From: Acidobacteriota bacterium
GTDB taxonomy: Bacteria > Acidobacteriota > Terriglobia > Acidiferrales > UBA7541
Reading direction: 5' to 3'
DNA: 15,471 nucleotides
Assembly (NCBI GenBank): GCA_003161195.1
Contig: PMOV01000187.1
Coordinates: forward strand, 4,822 to 20,292
Shown: one piece after another, positions 1-6,655 of the stretch
Position numbering within the stretch: position 1 is the first letter of the stretch
Layout of the letters: the number at the start of each line of letters is the position of its first letter
Position numbers and translations under genes: made by a program
Notes under the pieces: model-generated
The model's database searches: none
What the model saw: the letters and a program-made list of their open reading frames with translations, nothing else
What the model was told of the DNA's origin: nothing

Positions 1-1066
1 TGATGGCGGCGGCAAGTTCCCGGGCGTCGTGGTTGACGACGAGGCCGGCGCGATCTCGCAAAACGGGGGCGATGCCGCACTGGCGGGTGACGACTACCGG
101 TGTTCCGGCGGCCACGGATTCGGCGGCGGTGTTGCCAAAATTTTCGTTTTGCGAAGGAAGGACGAAGACGTCGGCATCGCGGTAGGCCGACCACTTGGCG
201 GCGTCAAAGACCGGCCCGGTGAAATGCACGCGCGGAGAGACGGCAAGTTGCTCGGCCTTTTGAAGCAATCGGGCGGCCATGGAGCCTTCGTCTGGTCCCG
301 CAAATACGAGATGCACTTCTTTTCCTCCGAGACGCTCCGGAATTGCGGCAAAAGCGTTGAGCAGCAGTTCCGGACTTTTCTTTGCCGATAGACGTCCAAG
401 AAACAGCACCATCCACGCATCGCGGGGAATGCGGTGCGCGGTTCTAAATTCGCCGGGCGCGGGCCATGCGGCAGGCGCGGCAACGCCGTTCGGGCGGAGC
501 ACAATTTTGTCGCGCGGCAATCCGCCGACAGCCAATTCTTCGACTTCCTGCTGCGAGGTGGCTATGAGCGTGCTCGCGCCCCGCAACAGTGGTCTACCTA
601 GCGCCAAATGATACATCCGTTTGAGCCAAAAATTGCGGACAATTGGAAGAAACATCCCGATGGGCTCGACGACGTAAGGCCGACCTTGCGAGCGGCAAGC
701 GGCGGCGACGGCAGGTCCCAGCAAATCGTAAAGACCGAAGATATGGACGATATCAAAGTTGGCCAGACGGGCGCGGCAATAGCGGTGGACGGCGGGATTC
801 CAACTGACGGCATGGTAGCGCAGCCAAGTAGGCAAGTAGATGGCCTGGACGGGGCCCTCCTGGAGGCGCCAGCCAAAAGGGGAGCGGTCGGCGCGCGTTT
901 CGGGAGGCAGCGAAGGCAAGCGAGCCTCTATACCCCAATCGGCGGAGAGCACGGAAACTTGATGGCCGCGTTGCGCCAGGCGATGCGCGAGAGCATGAAC
1001 CTTGACGGGCGGGCCGCCGAATTCCAGGAATGGGGAATAGGAGGCGGTGACGTTCAGGATTCGCAT
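1..1066 (-). CDS. GT4-family glycosyltransferase, 3' end outside the window
   Basis: Reading the minus strand from the ATG at 1064-1066 gives about 355 codons with no stop before the left edge, so the C-terminus is missing. The N-terminus (MRILNVTASYSPFLEFGGPP) is typical of the GT-B fold, with a glycine-rich acceptor-side loop followed by a helix rich in His and Arg. The C-terminal domain has a 'VLFLGRLSAKKSPELLLNA' nucleotide-binding start and the E-x7-E motif in ENFGNTAAE, which in GT4 enzymes contacts the sugar-nucleotide donor. The family transfers sugars in lipopolysaccharide, exopolysaccharide or glycolipid synthesis at the cytoplasmic face of the membrane; donor and acceptor cannot be read from sequence. 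The start overlaps the end of the upstream glycosyltransferase by 13 nt, so the two are probably translationally coupled. Family assignment is firm; the role is inferred. Confidence 0.88.
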   Translation of the reverse strand, partial: MRILNVTASYSPFLEFGGPPVKVHALAHRLAQRGHQVSVLSADWGIEARLPSLPPETRADRSPFGWRLQEGPVQAIYLPTWLRYHAVSWNPAVHRYCRARLANFDIVHIFGLYDLLGPAVAAACRSQGRPYVVEPIGMFLPIVRNFWLKRMYHLALGRPLLRGASTLIATSQQEVEELAVGGLPRDKIVLRPNGVAAPAAWPAPGEFRTAHRIPRDAWMVLFLGRLSAKKSPELLLNAFAAIPERLGGKEVHLVFAGPDEGSMAARLLQKAEQLAVSPRVHFTGPVFDAAKWSAYRDADVFVLPSQNENFGNTAAESVAAGTPVVVTRQCGIAPVLRDRAGLVVNHDARELAAAI

Positions 1067-2283
1067 TGTTCGCGAAGGATTTTTTTCAGGGATTTGGCAA
1101 AGACGCTGAAGCGGAATTCGCTGGCGACGCGTTCGCGGCCGCGCTCGCCGAGTTTGCGGCCGAGAGCGGGGTCGCGGAGCAGGGTTTCGATGCTGGTGGC
1201 CAATTGCACGGCGTCCCCGTGCTGCACAAGATAGCCGGTGACGCCGTCCTGGATGACTTCCGGAGCGCCGCCGTGAGCGCCGCCGATGACCGGTTTGCCG
1301 AAGGCCATGGCTTCAAGATAGACCAAGCCGAATCCCTCGCCGCTGCTGGGCAAAGCGAAAATATCACATGCGGCGTAGCAGGAGGCGAGTTCCGCGTAAG
1401 AGAGCTTGGAAAGAAAATGCACGTGAAGACGCACACCATTTTTTTCCGTAAGTTCCTCGAGCCAGGGGCGATCGTCGCCTTCGCCGACGATGGCCAACTG
1501 CAGGTTCGGCCAGCGGGCGAGGAGGCGAGGCAGCGCGGTAATCAGGGTATCCATGCCTTTGTAACGTTCGGTGGCCAGCCAACGGCCAACGGTGAGAATC
1601 ACCTGGCCAGACGCAGGAAAATTAGGGGGGAGGAGGGCGCGCGGCTGGGTGACGAGAGCCTCAAACTGCGGATCGAGGGCCCAGGGCAGGACGCGGATGC
1701 GCACTGCGGGAATGCCTTGCAGTGCGGCGACGTGCTCCGCGGTGCTTTGGCTGGGCGACAAGACCAGGTCTGCCAGGCGAAGTGCGCGGCGGCGCAACGG
1801 CGGGAGCGGTTCCCAGACCTCCACGCCGTGCGTGCCAATGATGGTCTTCATGCGGGGAGAAACTATTTTCATTGCTTGCACTACCGGCGCGAGGTTGGGG
1901 TGCGCGGCGAGCACGAGCTTGGCTTTGCGGCGGGCCATGCGCACAGCGGTGGCGGCCAGGCGGGCTTTGCCGCGCGCGCAGCCAGTGAAGACGAAATCGC
2001 GTTCGCCAACGGACATGCGGTGCAGTTCCTGAGAATCGTTGAGGGCCAAGAAGCGGCATTCGAGGCCGCGACTATCGGCGAACTCTTTCATGACGGCGGC
2101 GATGTGGCGGCCTGCGCGTTGCACACCACCTGCTGCGTCCAGCTCTGGAAAGAGGCCAATCAGCACGGGGTGAGTCTGCCAAGGGCGGGGTTGGAAGGCA
2201 AGAAAAAGCGTTCTGAGCGGGGAGCCAGGGATAAGGTAAAACGAGGCTAGCGGATTATGGTCGAGCAAGCTGGAGCGTAGCAT
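1054..2283 (-). CDS. GT4-family glycosyltransferase
   Basis: A 409-residue GT-B glycosyltransferase. Residues about 40-200 form the acceptor domain, beginning VLIGLFPELDAAGGVQRAGR. Residues about 225-400 form the donor domain, with 'VILTVGRW' and 'LAIVGEGDD' strands and the E-x7-E pair E316/E324 in GEGFGLVYLEA. The ATG at 2283 is preceded by AGAGGTG about 6 nt upstream, which supports this start. However, the first 39 residues precede the usual family start, and an in-frame GTG at 2166 (V40) would give a canonical length; it has no clear ribosome site. The gene lies 35 nt after the HAD gene and overlaps the next glycosyltransferase, so the three probably form one operon. A cell-envelope glycan role is inferred; the sugar is unknown. 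Confidence 0.9.
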   Translation of the reverse strand: MLRSSLLDHNPLASFYLIPGSPLRTLFLAFQPRPWQTHPVLIGLFPELDAAGGVQRAGRHIAAVMKEFADSRGLECRFLALNDSQELHRMSVGERDFVFTGCARGKARLAATAVRMARRKAKLVLAAHPNLAPVVQAMKIVSPRMKTIIGTHGVEVWEPLPPLRRRALRLADLVLSPSQSTAEHVAALQGIPAVRIRVLPWALDPQFEALVTQPRALLPPNFPASGQVILTVGRWLATERYKGMDTLITALPRLLARWPNLQLAIVGEGDDRPWLEELTEKNGVRLHVHFLSKLSYAELASCYAACDIFALPSSGEGFGLVYLEAMAFGKPVIGGAHGGAPEVIQDGVTGYLVQHGDAVQLATSIETLLRDPALGRKLGERGRERVASEFRFSVFAKSLKKILREQCES

Positions 2284-2296
2284 GCTGCACCTCTAC

Positions 2297-2316
2297 AAAA
2301 GCGCAGTATGGTGCGC
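2297..2316 (-). terminator. Small hairpin plus T4 between HAD and glycosyltransferase genes
   Basis: On the minus strand GCGCA and TGCGC form a 5-bp stem around a 6-nt loop, followed directly by TTTT, just after the HAD stop codon and before the glycosyltransferase ribosome site. It is short for a full terminator and may only attenuate or process the transcript. It could also be chance in GC-rich DNA. Confidence 0.3.
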
Positions 2317-2318
2317 GA

Positions 2319-2981
2319 CTACAAAGGCGGAAGATGCAACAACGGAAGGAGGTCGGTTAGGCGGTCGAGGTAGAGGTCGGCGGGAAGGACGGCGCGGTCG
2401 CGCTGGCCGAAACCGTAGTTGACGATGGCGACGGAGATGCCTGCATTGCGAGCGGTTTGCACGTCAACTTGGGAGTCGCCGACGTAGAGTACGTTTTCTG
2501 GTGCGACGGCCAAATCGGCGAGGATGGCGTGGACACCGGCGGGATCGGGCTTGACGGCGGGGAAACTGTCGCCGCCGTAGATGACGGCGAAATACTTTGC
2601 GAGACCGAGCGAGGCGAGGATTTGCTCGGCGATGAGGCGCGGCTTGTTGGTGAGTACGGCCATCGGGCGCGGGGCGAGTTGCGCGAGAGCTTCAGGGACG
2701 GAGGGATAGGCGCGCGTGTGGTCGAGCTTGTGCTCATTGTAATAAGGCAGGAAAAATTGCAGGGCTGCGGATTGTTCCTGCGGGCTGGCATCTGGGCCGA
2801 GGGCGCTGGCGACGAGCTTTGCGACACCGTGGCCGATGTAGCTAGAGACCATGGCGTAAGGAAGCTCGGGCCGGGTGAGGTGGCGCAAGGTCGCATTGGT
2901 GGAATTGACGAGATCGCGCTCGGAGTCGATGAGGGTGCCGTCAAGGTCGAAAATTAGGGCGCGGAGGCGGGCGAGGTTCAT
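2319..2981 (-). CDS. HAD-family hydrolase, phosphoglycolate phosphatase type
   Basis: A 220-residue HAD-superfamily phosphatase with all four motifs. Motif I is FDLDGT, with nucleophile D12 and acid/base D14. Motif II is VLTNK with T111. K144 in AVKPDP is motif III, and YVGDSQVD with D169 and D173 is motif IV. An alpha-helical cap lies between motifs I and II (about residues 17-95), as in subfamily I. Length and motif spacing match Gph-like phosphatases, which dephosphorylate 2-phosphoglycolate from DNA repair or oxygenase side reactions, but this group also includes other small sugar-phosphate phosphatases, so the substrate is not certain. No Shine-Dalgarno precedes the ATG at 2981; a -10-like box lies 8 nt upstream. 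It leads the glycosyltransferase genes. Confidence 0.9.
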   Translation of the reverse strand: MNLARLRALIFDLDGTLIDSERDLVNSTNATLRHLTRPELPYAMVSSYIGHGVAKLVASALGPDASPQEQSAALQFFLPYYNEHKLDHTRAYPSVPEALAQLAPRPMAVLTNKPRLIAEQILASLGLAKYFAVIYGGDSFPAVKPDPAGVHAILADLAVAPENVLYVGDSQVDVQTARNAGISVAIVNYGFGQRDRAVLPADLYLDRLTDLLPLLHLPPL

Positions 2982-2989
2982 GGGGGCTT

Positions 2990-2995
2990 ATAATA
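2990..2995 (-). promoter_or_regulatory. -10-like box directly upstream of the HAD gene
   Basis: The minus strand reads TATTAT (overlapping TATAAG) ending 8 nt before the ATG at 2981, with AAGCCCCC between. Transcription starting about 7 nt after a -10 box would begin at or next to the A of ATG, giving a leaderless mRNA, which fits the absence of a ribosome site. The -35 region is poor (TTTCGT or TTCGTC at 15-16 nt), so this is a candidate only. Confidence 0.4.
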
Positions 2996-3016
2996 CCGCT
3001 TTGGAGCAAAGACGAA

Positions 3017-3062
3017 ATCCCGCAGCGGCGACCTTGAATGTGTGCTTTATCCCGCAGCGGCG
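3017..3062. repeat. Direct repeat of 14 bp in the divergent promoter region
   Basis: ATCCCGCAGCGGCG occurs exactly at 3017-3030 and at 3049-3062, start to start 32 bp, about three helical turns. The second copy lies in the spacer of the rpmB promoter and the first lies upstream of the HAD -10 box. Same-face spacing would suit a regulator acting on both divergent promoters. It may also be a local duplication of no function. Confidence 0.5.
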
Positions 3063-3074
3063 GTCTGTTACAAT
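3046..3074 (+). promoter_or_regulatory. Extended -10 promoter for rpmB
   Basis: TACAAT at 3069-3074 differs from consensus at one base and is preceded by TGT, making an extended -10 element. At 17-bp spacing the -35 is a weak TTTATC (3046-3051), as extended -10 promoters tolerate. The predicted start near 3081 gives a leader of about 37 nt that carries AGCAGGA 7 nt before the rpmB ATG. Confidence 0.55.
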
Positions 3075-3117
3075 TAAGAGCTTCTGAACAGTACATTTTA
3101 CGAAGCAGGAACAACTT

Positions 3118-3309
3118 ATGGCGATGAAGTGTGAGATTTGCGGCAAAGGGCCGCAGTACGGAAACGTGGTGAGCCACGCGAATAATACGCGGCGGCGGCG
3201 CTGGAATCCCAATCTGAAGCGCGTGCGCGCAGCGTCCGGCAGCAATACCAAGCAGATGCGCGTGTGCACCGGGTGCATTCGCGCGGGCAAAGTCAAGAAA
3301 GCTGCTTGA
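3118..3309 (+). CDS. rpmB: 50S ribosomal protein L28
   Basis: A 63-residue basic protein beginning MAMKCEICGKGPQYGNVVSH and containing the L28 core 'RRRWNPNLKRVR'. Two CxxC pairs, CEIC (residues 5-8) and CTGC (residues 51-54), make it the zinc-binding C+ form of L28. It is a structural protein of the large ribosomal subunit. The ATG at 3118 has an AGGA ribosome site 7 nt upstream and a good promoter, and the length is normal. The 36-nt gap to the downstream lipoprotein gene suggests co-transcription. Confidence 0.97.
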   Translation: MAMKCEICGKGPQYGNVVSHANNTRRRRWNPNLKRVRAASGSNTKQMRVCTGCIRAGKVKKAA

Positions 3310-3345
3310 GCCGCTGATTTGCGCCTCCCTTTTGTGAAACTGCGC

Positions 3346-4437
3346 ATGTCTACAGGTGTTTCCACGCGGAAGTTTGACGGCGCGCTGCTGCTGCTGGGCG
3401 CCATGCTGCTGGTGTGCGTGGCGGGCTGCAACAAGCAGACGGCGCACTCCGCGGACGTGTGGGCGACGGTGAACGGCAAAGAGATTCAGAAGGATGAGGT
3501 AGAGAAGTATTATCGCACGCGGGTGAATCCCGAGGGACCGCCGCCTTCGCAGGAAGAAGCGCTTTCGCTGAAATTGAATGTGCTGGACGAGCTGATCAAC
3601 AACGAAATTTTGCTGGAGCGCGCGAAGAAAGCGAACCTGGAAGCCAGCGACGGGGAAGTGGAAGACAAGTTTACGGAGCTGAAGAGCCCGTACACCGAGG
3701 ATGAGTTTCAGCGGCAGCTGAAGGAACGCAACGTCACGGTGGACGATTTGAAGCGCGATTTGCGGCGGCAACTTTCCATCCAAAAATTGTTGAATCGCGA
3801 AGTGGTGGCGAAGATTTCCATTACCGATCAGGACGTGGTGGATTTTTACAACGCCAACAAAGCGCAGTTTAACGTGGCGGAGCCGCAATTCCGCGTGGCG
3901 CAGATCGTGGTGACGCCGGTGAAGGACGCGCAGGTGCGCAACCGCAAGAATGACGACGCGACGAACGAAGCGGAAGCGCAGCGCAAAGTGAAGATGCTGA
4001 TGGACCGGCTGAACAGCGGGGCGGATTTCGCGCAGCTGGCGATGGACTATTCGGAGGATGCCAATTCCGCGGCTACCGGCGGCGACCTTGGTTATGTGCC
4101 AGAGTCCGCGCTGAGCCGTTCGGATCCCGCGCTGAAGAAGGCGCTGCTGGAATTGAAGCCCGGGCAGATCAGTCAGCCGATACAGTTGAAAGAGGGCGTG
4201 CGCATCCTGAAGCTGATCACGCGGGAGCCGGCCGGGCTGCGCGGCGTTTCGGATCCGCAGGTGCAGCAGACCATTCGCGACACGCTGCGCAACCGCAAAG
4301 AACAACTGCTGCGGGCGGCGTATCTATCGATTGCGCGGGATGAAGCGCGGGTGGCGAATTACCTGGCGCAGCAAGTGATTGAGACGGCCGGAAAGTTGCA
4401 GGACGCCGGGAAGAGCGCTGTGCCGGCGAAGCAGTAA
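3346..4437 (+). CDS. SurA/PpiC-like parvulin peptidyl-prolyl isomerase lipoprotein
   Basis: A 363-residue protein from the ATG at 3346. It starts with a short basic n-region (STRK), a hydrophobic run and the lipobox VAGC, so C28 would be lipidated after signal peptidase II cleavage. Residues about 45-165 form a SurA-N-like helical chaperone domain. Residues about 180-292 form a parvulin rotamase domain with FRVAQIVV, the 'GADFAQLAMDYSEDANS' helix, GGDLGYV and PGQISQPI. A C-terminal helix closes the SurA-like fold. The family isomerises prolyl bonds and helps fold outer-membrane or secreted proteins in the periplasm. In-frame TTG 3319 and GTG 3334 are possible earlier starts, but 3346 gives the most normal signal peptide. 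No strong ribosome site is seen, so coupling to rpmB is possible. Its client proteins are unknown. Confidence 0.9.
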   Translation: MSTGVSTRKFDGALLLLGAMLLVCVAGCNKQTAHSADVWATVNGKEIQKDEVEKYYRTRVNPEGPPPSQEEALSLKLNVLDELINNEILLERAKKANLEASDGEVEDKFTELKSPYTEDEFQRQLKERNVTVDDLKRDLRRQLSIQKLLNREVVAKISITDQDVVDFYNANKAQFNVAEPQFRVAQIVVTPVKDAQVRNRKNDDATNEAEAQRKVKMLMDRLNSGADFAQLAMDYSEDANSAATGGDLGYVPESALSRSDPALKKALLELKPGQISQPIQLKEGVRILKLITREPAGLRGVSDPQVQQTIRDTLRNRKEQLLRAAYLSIARDEARVANYLAQQVIETAGKLQDAGKSAVPAKQ

Positions 4438-4495
4438 CGTCCGAAACGTCTTCCCTCATGCAGTCCGTTGCAAAAAAAACAGAGACCACGAACGA
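4438..4495. other. Convergent intergenic gap with an A8/T8 tract
   Basis: These 58 bases separate two converging genes. Eight A residues at 4472-4479 read as T8 on the minus strand, 17 nt after the biotin-carrier stop codon, as in a terminator, but I find no convincing stem before them. No terminator is visible for the plus-strand operon. Confidence 0.35.
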
Positions 4496-5005
4496 TTAGG
4501 ACACCACGCAGAGGACGTCGCCGGGGTTGACGGTGTGGCCTTCGACGGCCAGGATTTCCTCGACCGTGCCGGTTTTCGGCGAACGAATTTCGTTTTGCAT
4601 TTTCATGGCTTCGACGACCAGCAGGCCCTGGCCGGCATCCACTTTTTCTCCGACACTAACTAATACGCGCACGATTTTGCCCGGCATCGGGGCGGTGACG
4701 TGCTGGCGTCCTTCAGCCTGTACGCTGCCATGACGGCCGCGCCATTCGCGCGGATCCACGATTTGCGCGATGAAGTCCGCGGTGCCGCTCTGGATTTGCA
4801 GCGCGCCCTCCGGCAGGGGCGTGACGCGCAGTTCATGGGATTTGCCGTGCAGCAGGACGGAGAAAGTGTTGGGGGCGATTTCGACGGCGTCGGCTTCGAG
4901 CGGGTGGCCGTCGAGGAGGACGTGCCAAGTTTGGCCGTTGCACTGGAGTTCGACGTGGCGCGATTCCTGGCGGCCGGCGGCGCTGAGTTTGATTTCGTGT
5001 TTCAT
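4496..5005 (-). CDS. Biotin carboxyl carrier (BT-BCCP) subunit of acyl-CoA carboxylase
   Basis: A 169-residue protein whose residues about 103-168 are a biotinyl domain: APMPGKIVRVLVSVGEKV, then VEAMKMQNE with the biotin-accepting K135, then GTVEEILAVEGHTVNPGDVL. Residues about 15-85 form a beta-rich region (HVLLDGHPLEADAV, SVLLHGKSHELRV) resembling the BT linker domain of propionyl- and methylcrotonyl-CoA carboxylase alpha chains. The carrier swings carboxybiotin between the carboxylase and transferase active sites. Its ATG overlaps the biotin carboxylase stop as ATGA, with AGGTGG 10 nt upstream, so translation is coupled. Together the two proteins total 672 residues, the size of a fused alpha chain. 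Confidence 0.95.
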   Translation of the reverse strand: MKHEIKLSAAGRQESRHVELQCNGQTWHVLLDGHPLEADAVEIAPNTFSVLLHGKSHELRVTPLPEGALQIQSGTADFIAQIVDPREWRGRHGSVQAEGRQHVTAPMPGKIVRVLVSVGEKVDAGQGLLVVEAMKMQNEIRSPKTGTVEEILAVEGHTVNPGDVLCVVS

Positions 5006-6513
5006 GGCTGGCGATCCACCTGTTCGCGGCGGGATGCGGCTCTCCAGGGCGAAGGCTCGGCACTTTGCGCCGGCGCTTCGGCGCTCCCCGCCTGATGCGT
5101 CGCGTGAAAAAGCGCGGCGGCGATGGCCGCGGCGTCGAACTCGGTGGAGGATGGCGGCGACGTTGTGCGTGGCCGGCGCAGCAATTCATCGAGCCACGTG
5201 GTGTGAATTTCGGAGCGCAGAAAATCCGGCTCGTTCAGAATGCGACGGAACAACGCAACATTGGTTTTGATGCCGGTCACGGTGTATTCCTCGAGCGCGC
5301 GGCGCAAACGAGCGATGGCTTCTTCGCGGCTGTTGCCCCAGGCGATTAATTTGCCGAGCAGCGGATCGTAGTCGTTGGGAACGGTCCAGCCCTCGTAGAT
5401 GCCTTCGTCCAGGCGAATGCCGGGGCCGCTGGGGACGGTGCGGGAGAGAATTTTTCCCGGCGAGGGAAAGAAATTGTTGTCGGGATCTTCGGCGTAGAGG
5501 CGCACTTCCATGGCGTGACCGCGCGGTGTAAGGGTTTCCCATGCAAAGGGCAGGCGATGGCCGGCGGCGATGGCAATCTGGAGTTTGACGAGATCGAGGC
5601 CGGTGACTTGTTCGGTGACGGGATGCTCGACCTGGAGGCGGGTGTTGACTTCGAGGAAATAGAAATTGGAATGCGCGTCGACGAGGAATTCCACGGTGCC
5701 GGCGTTGACGTAGCGTCCGGCGCGCGCGAGGCGGACTGCGGCTTCGCCCATTTTCTTGCGGATATCGGGAGTGATGATGGGCGAAGGAGCCTCTTCGACG
5801 ACCTTTTGGTGGCGCCGTTGCACGGAGCATTCGCGTTCGCCGAGAGAGACGACGCGGCCATGGGCGTCGGCGAGGATCTGCACTTCGACGTGGCGCGGCT
5901 TCTCAAGATATTTTTCGAGGTACAGGCGCGCGTCGCCGAAAGCATTGTTGGCCTCGGAGCCGGCATCGCGGAAGGCGGCAGAGAATTCAGCGTCTTTGTT
6001 TACGACGCGCATGCCTTTGCCCCCGCCGCCAGCCACCGCTTTGAGCAGCACCGGGTAACCCATGCTTTGCGCGAGGGCTTGCGCTTCGTCGATTTTCTCG
6101 ATGGGGTCATTGGTGCCGGGCACCGTCGGGACGTCGGAGCGGCGGGCAAGTTGGCGACCGGCGGTTTTTGCGCCGAGCGCTTCCATGGCTTCGGCGCTCG
6201 GGCCGATGAAGGTGAGGCCGGCTTCGCTGCAGGCTTTGGGCAAATCGGCGTTTTCGGCGAGGAAACCGTAGCCGGGATGCACGGCGTCGCAGCCGGCGCG
6301 GCGGGCTACGTCCATGAGTTTGTCGATGCGCAGATAGCTTTCGCGAGAGGGTGCGGGGCCGATGGCGTAAGCTTCGTCGGCGAGGCGCACGTGCAGGGAT
6401 TGTCTGTCCGCCTCGCTGAAGACGACCGCGGATTCGATGCTCAGCTCGCGACAGGCGCGCAAAATACGCACGGCGATCTCACCACGATTGGCGATCAGGA
6501 TTTTCTTGAACAT
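5002..6513 (-). CDS. Biotin carboxylase subunit of acyl-CoA carboxylase
   Basis: A 503-residue ATP-grasp biotin carboxylase, which carboxylates carrier-bound biotin with ATP and bicarbonate. From the ATG at 6513 (MFKKILIANRGEIAVRILRA) the catalytic residues fall at or very near their E. coli AccC numbers: GGGGKGM loop at 162-168, E275, E288, N290, R292, E296 and R338. This is the reason for preferring 6513 over the in-frame GTG at 6555. Residues 1-115 are the N-domain, about 115-330 ATP-grasp, 330-445 the C-domain. The final ~55 residues, rich in Ala, Ser and Pro, extend past AccC as in PccA/MccA-type alpha chains. No clear ribosome site precedes the start. It lies 142 nt after the carboxyltransferase gene and overlaps the carrier gene by 4 nt. 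Confidence 0.96.
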   Translation of the reverse strand: MFKKILIANRGEIAVRILRACRELSIESAVVFSEADRQSLHVRLADEAYAIGPAPSRESYLRIDKLMDVARRAGCDAVHPGYGFLAENADLPKACSEAGLTFIGPSAEAMEALGAKTAGRQLARRSDVPTVPGTNDPIEKIDEAQALAQSMGYPVLLKAVAGGGGKGMRVVNKDAEFSAAFRDAGSEANNAFGDARLYLEKYLEKPRHVEVQILADAHGRVVSLGERECSVQRRHQKVVEEAPSPIITPDIRKKMGEAAVRLARAGRYVNAGTVEFLVDAHSNFYFLEVNTRLQVEHPVTEQVTGLDLVKLQIAIAAGHRLPFAWETLTPRGHAMEVRLYAEDPDNNFFPSPGKILSRTVPSGPGIRLDEGIYEGWTVPNDYDPLLGKLIAWGNSREEAIARLRRALEEYTVTGIKTNVALFRRILNEPDFLRSEIHTTWLDELLRRPRTTSPPSSTEFDAAAIAAALFHATHQAGSAEAPAQSAEPSPWRAASRREQVDRQP

Positions 6514-6655
6514 TTCGTTAGCGTGGCGCTGGGCGACGCAGCGAAATGTTAGCACGCAGCGGGCTGCGCAGGCGGCGGGCGTGCGAGCGGCGTGCCCAAT
6601 TGTTTGGGCTAACCTGGGCGTCGGGACGGGAAACGTTAGCGAAAGTTCAGGAAAG
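6514..6655. promoter_or_regulatory. Intergenic region with four GTTAGC copies and 10-bp-period repeats
   Basis: The hexamer GTTAGC lies at 6517-6522, 6548-6553 and 6635-6640, and inverted (GCTAAC) at 6608-6613. Beside the carboxyltransferase stop, three imperfect units (GGAAACGTT, CGAAAGTTC, GGAAAGTT) recur every 10 bp over about 6629-6657. No confident sigma-70 promoter or terminator is seen. The region may carry an operator or an internal promoter for the carboxylase and carrier genes; function is unproven. Confidence 0.4.

Noticed and set aside
1625..1650. G-rich tract with G-quadruplex potential in the first glycosyltransferase gene
   Set aside because: Only two clean runs of three or more G, plus a G6 that would need splitting; the loops are uneven and a chance GC-rich coding stretch is more likely.
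1066..2250. Plus-strand open frame of 394 codons opposite the first glycosyltransferase
   Set aside because: The opposite strand encodes a complete GT4 enzyme with catalytic motifs; the frame has no recognisable domains.
2941..4305. Long minus-strand open frame (454 codons) opposite the isomerase and rpmB genes
   Set aside because: Its product is rich in His, Arg and Leu with no domain pattern, and it lies fully antisense to two clear genes. It is the expected shadow of GC-rich codon bias.
5515..6552. Plus-strand open frame of 345 codons opposite biotin carboxylase
   Set aside because: Antisense shadow of a well-conserved ATP-grasp enzyme whose catalytic residues all match.
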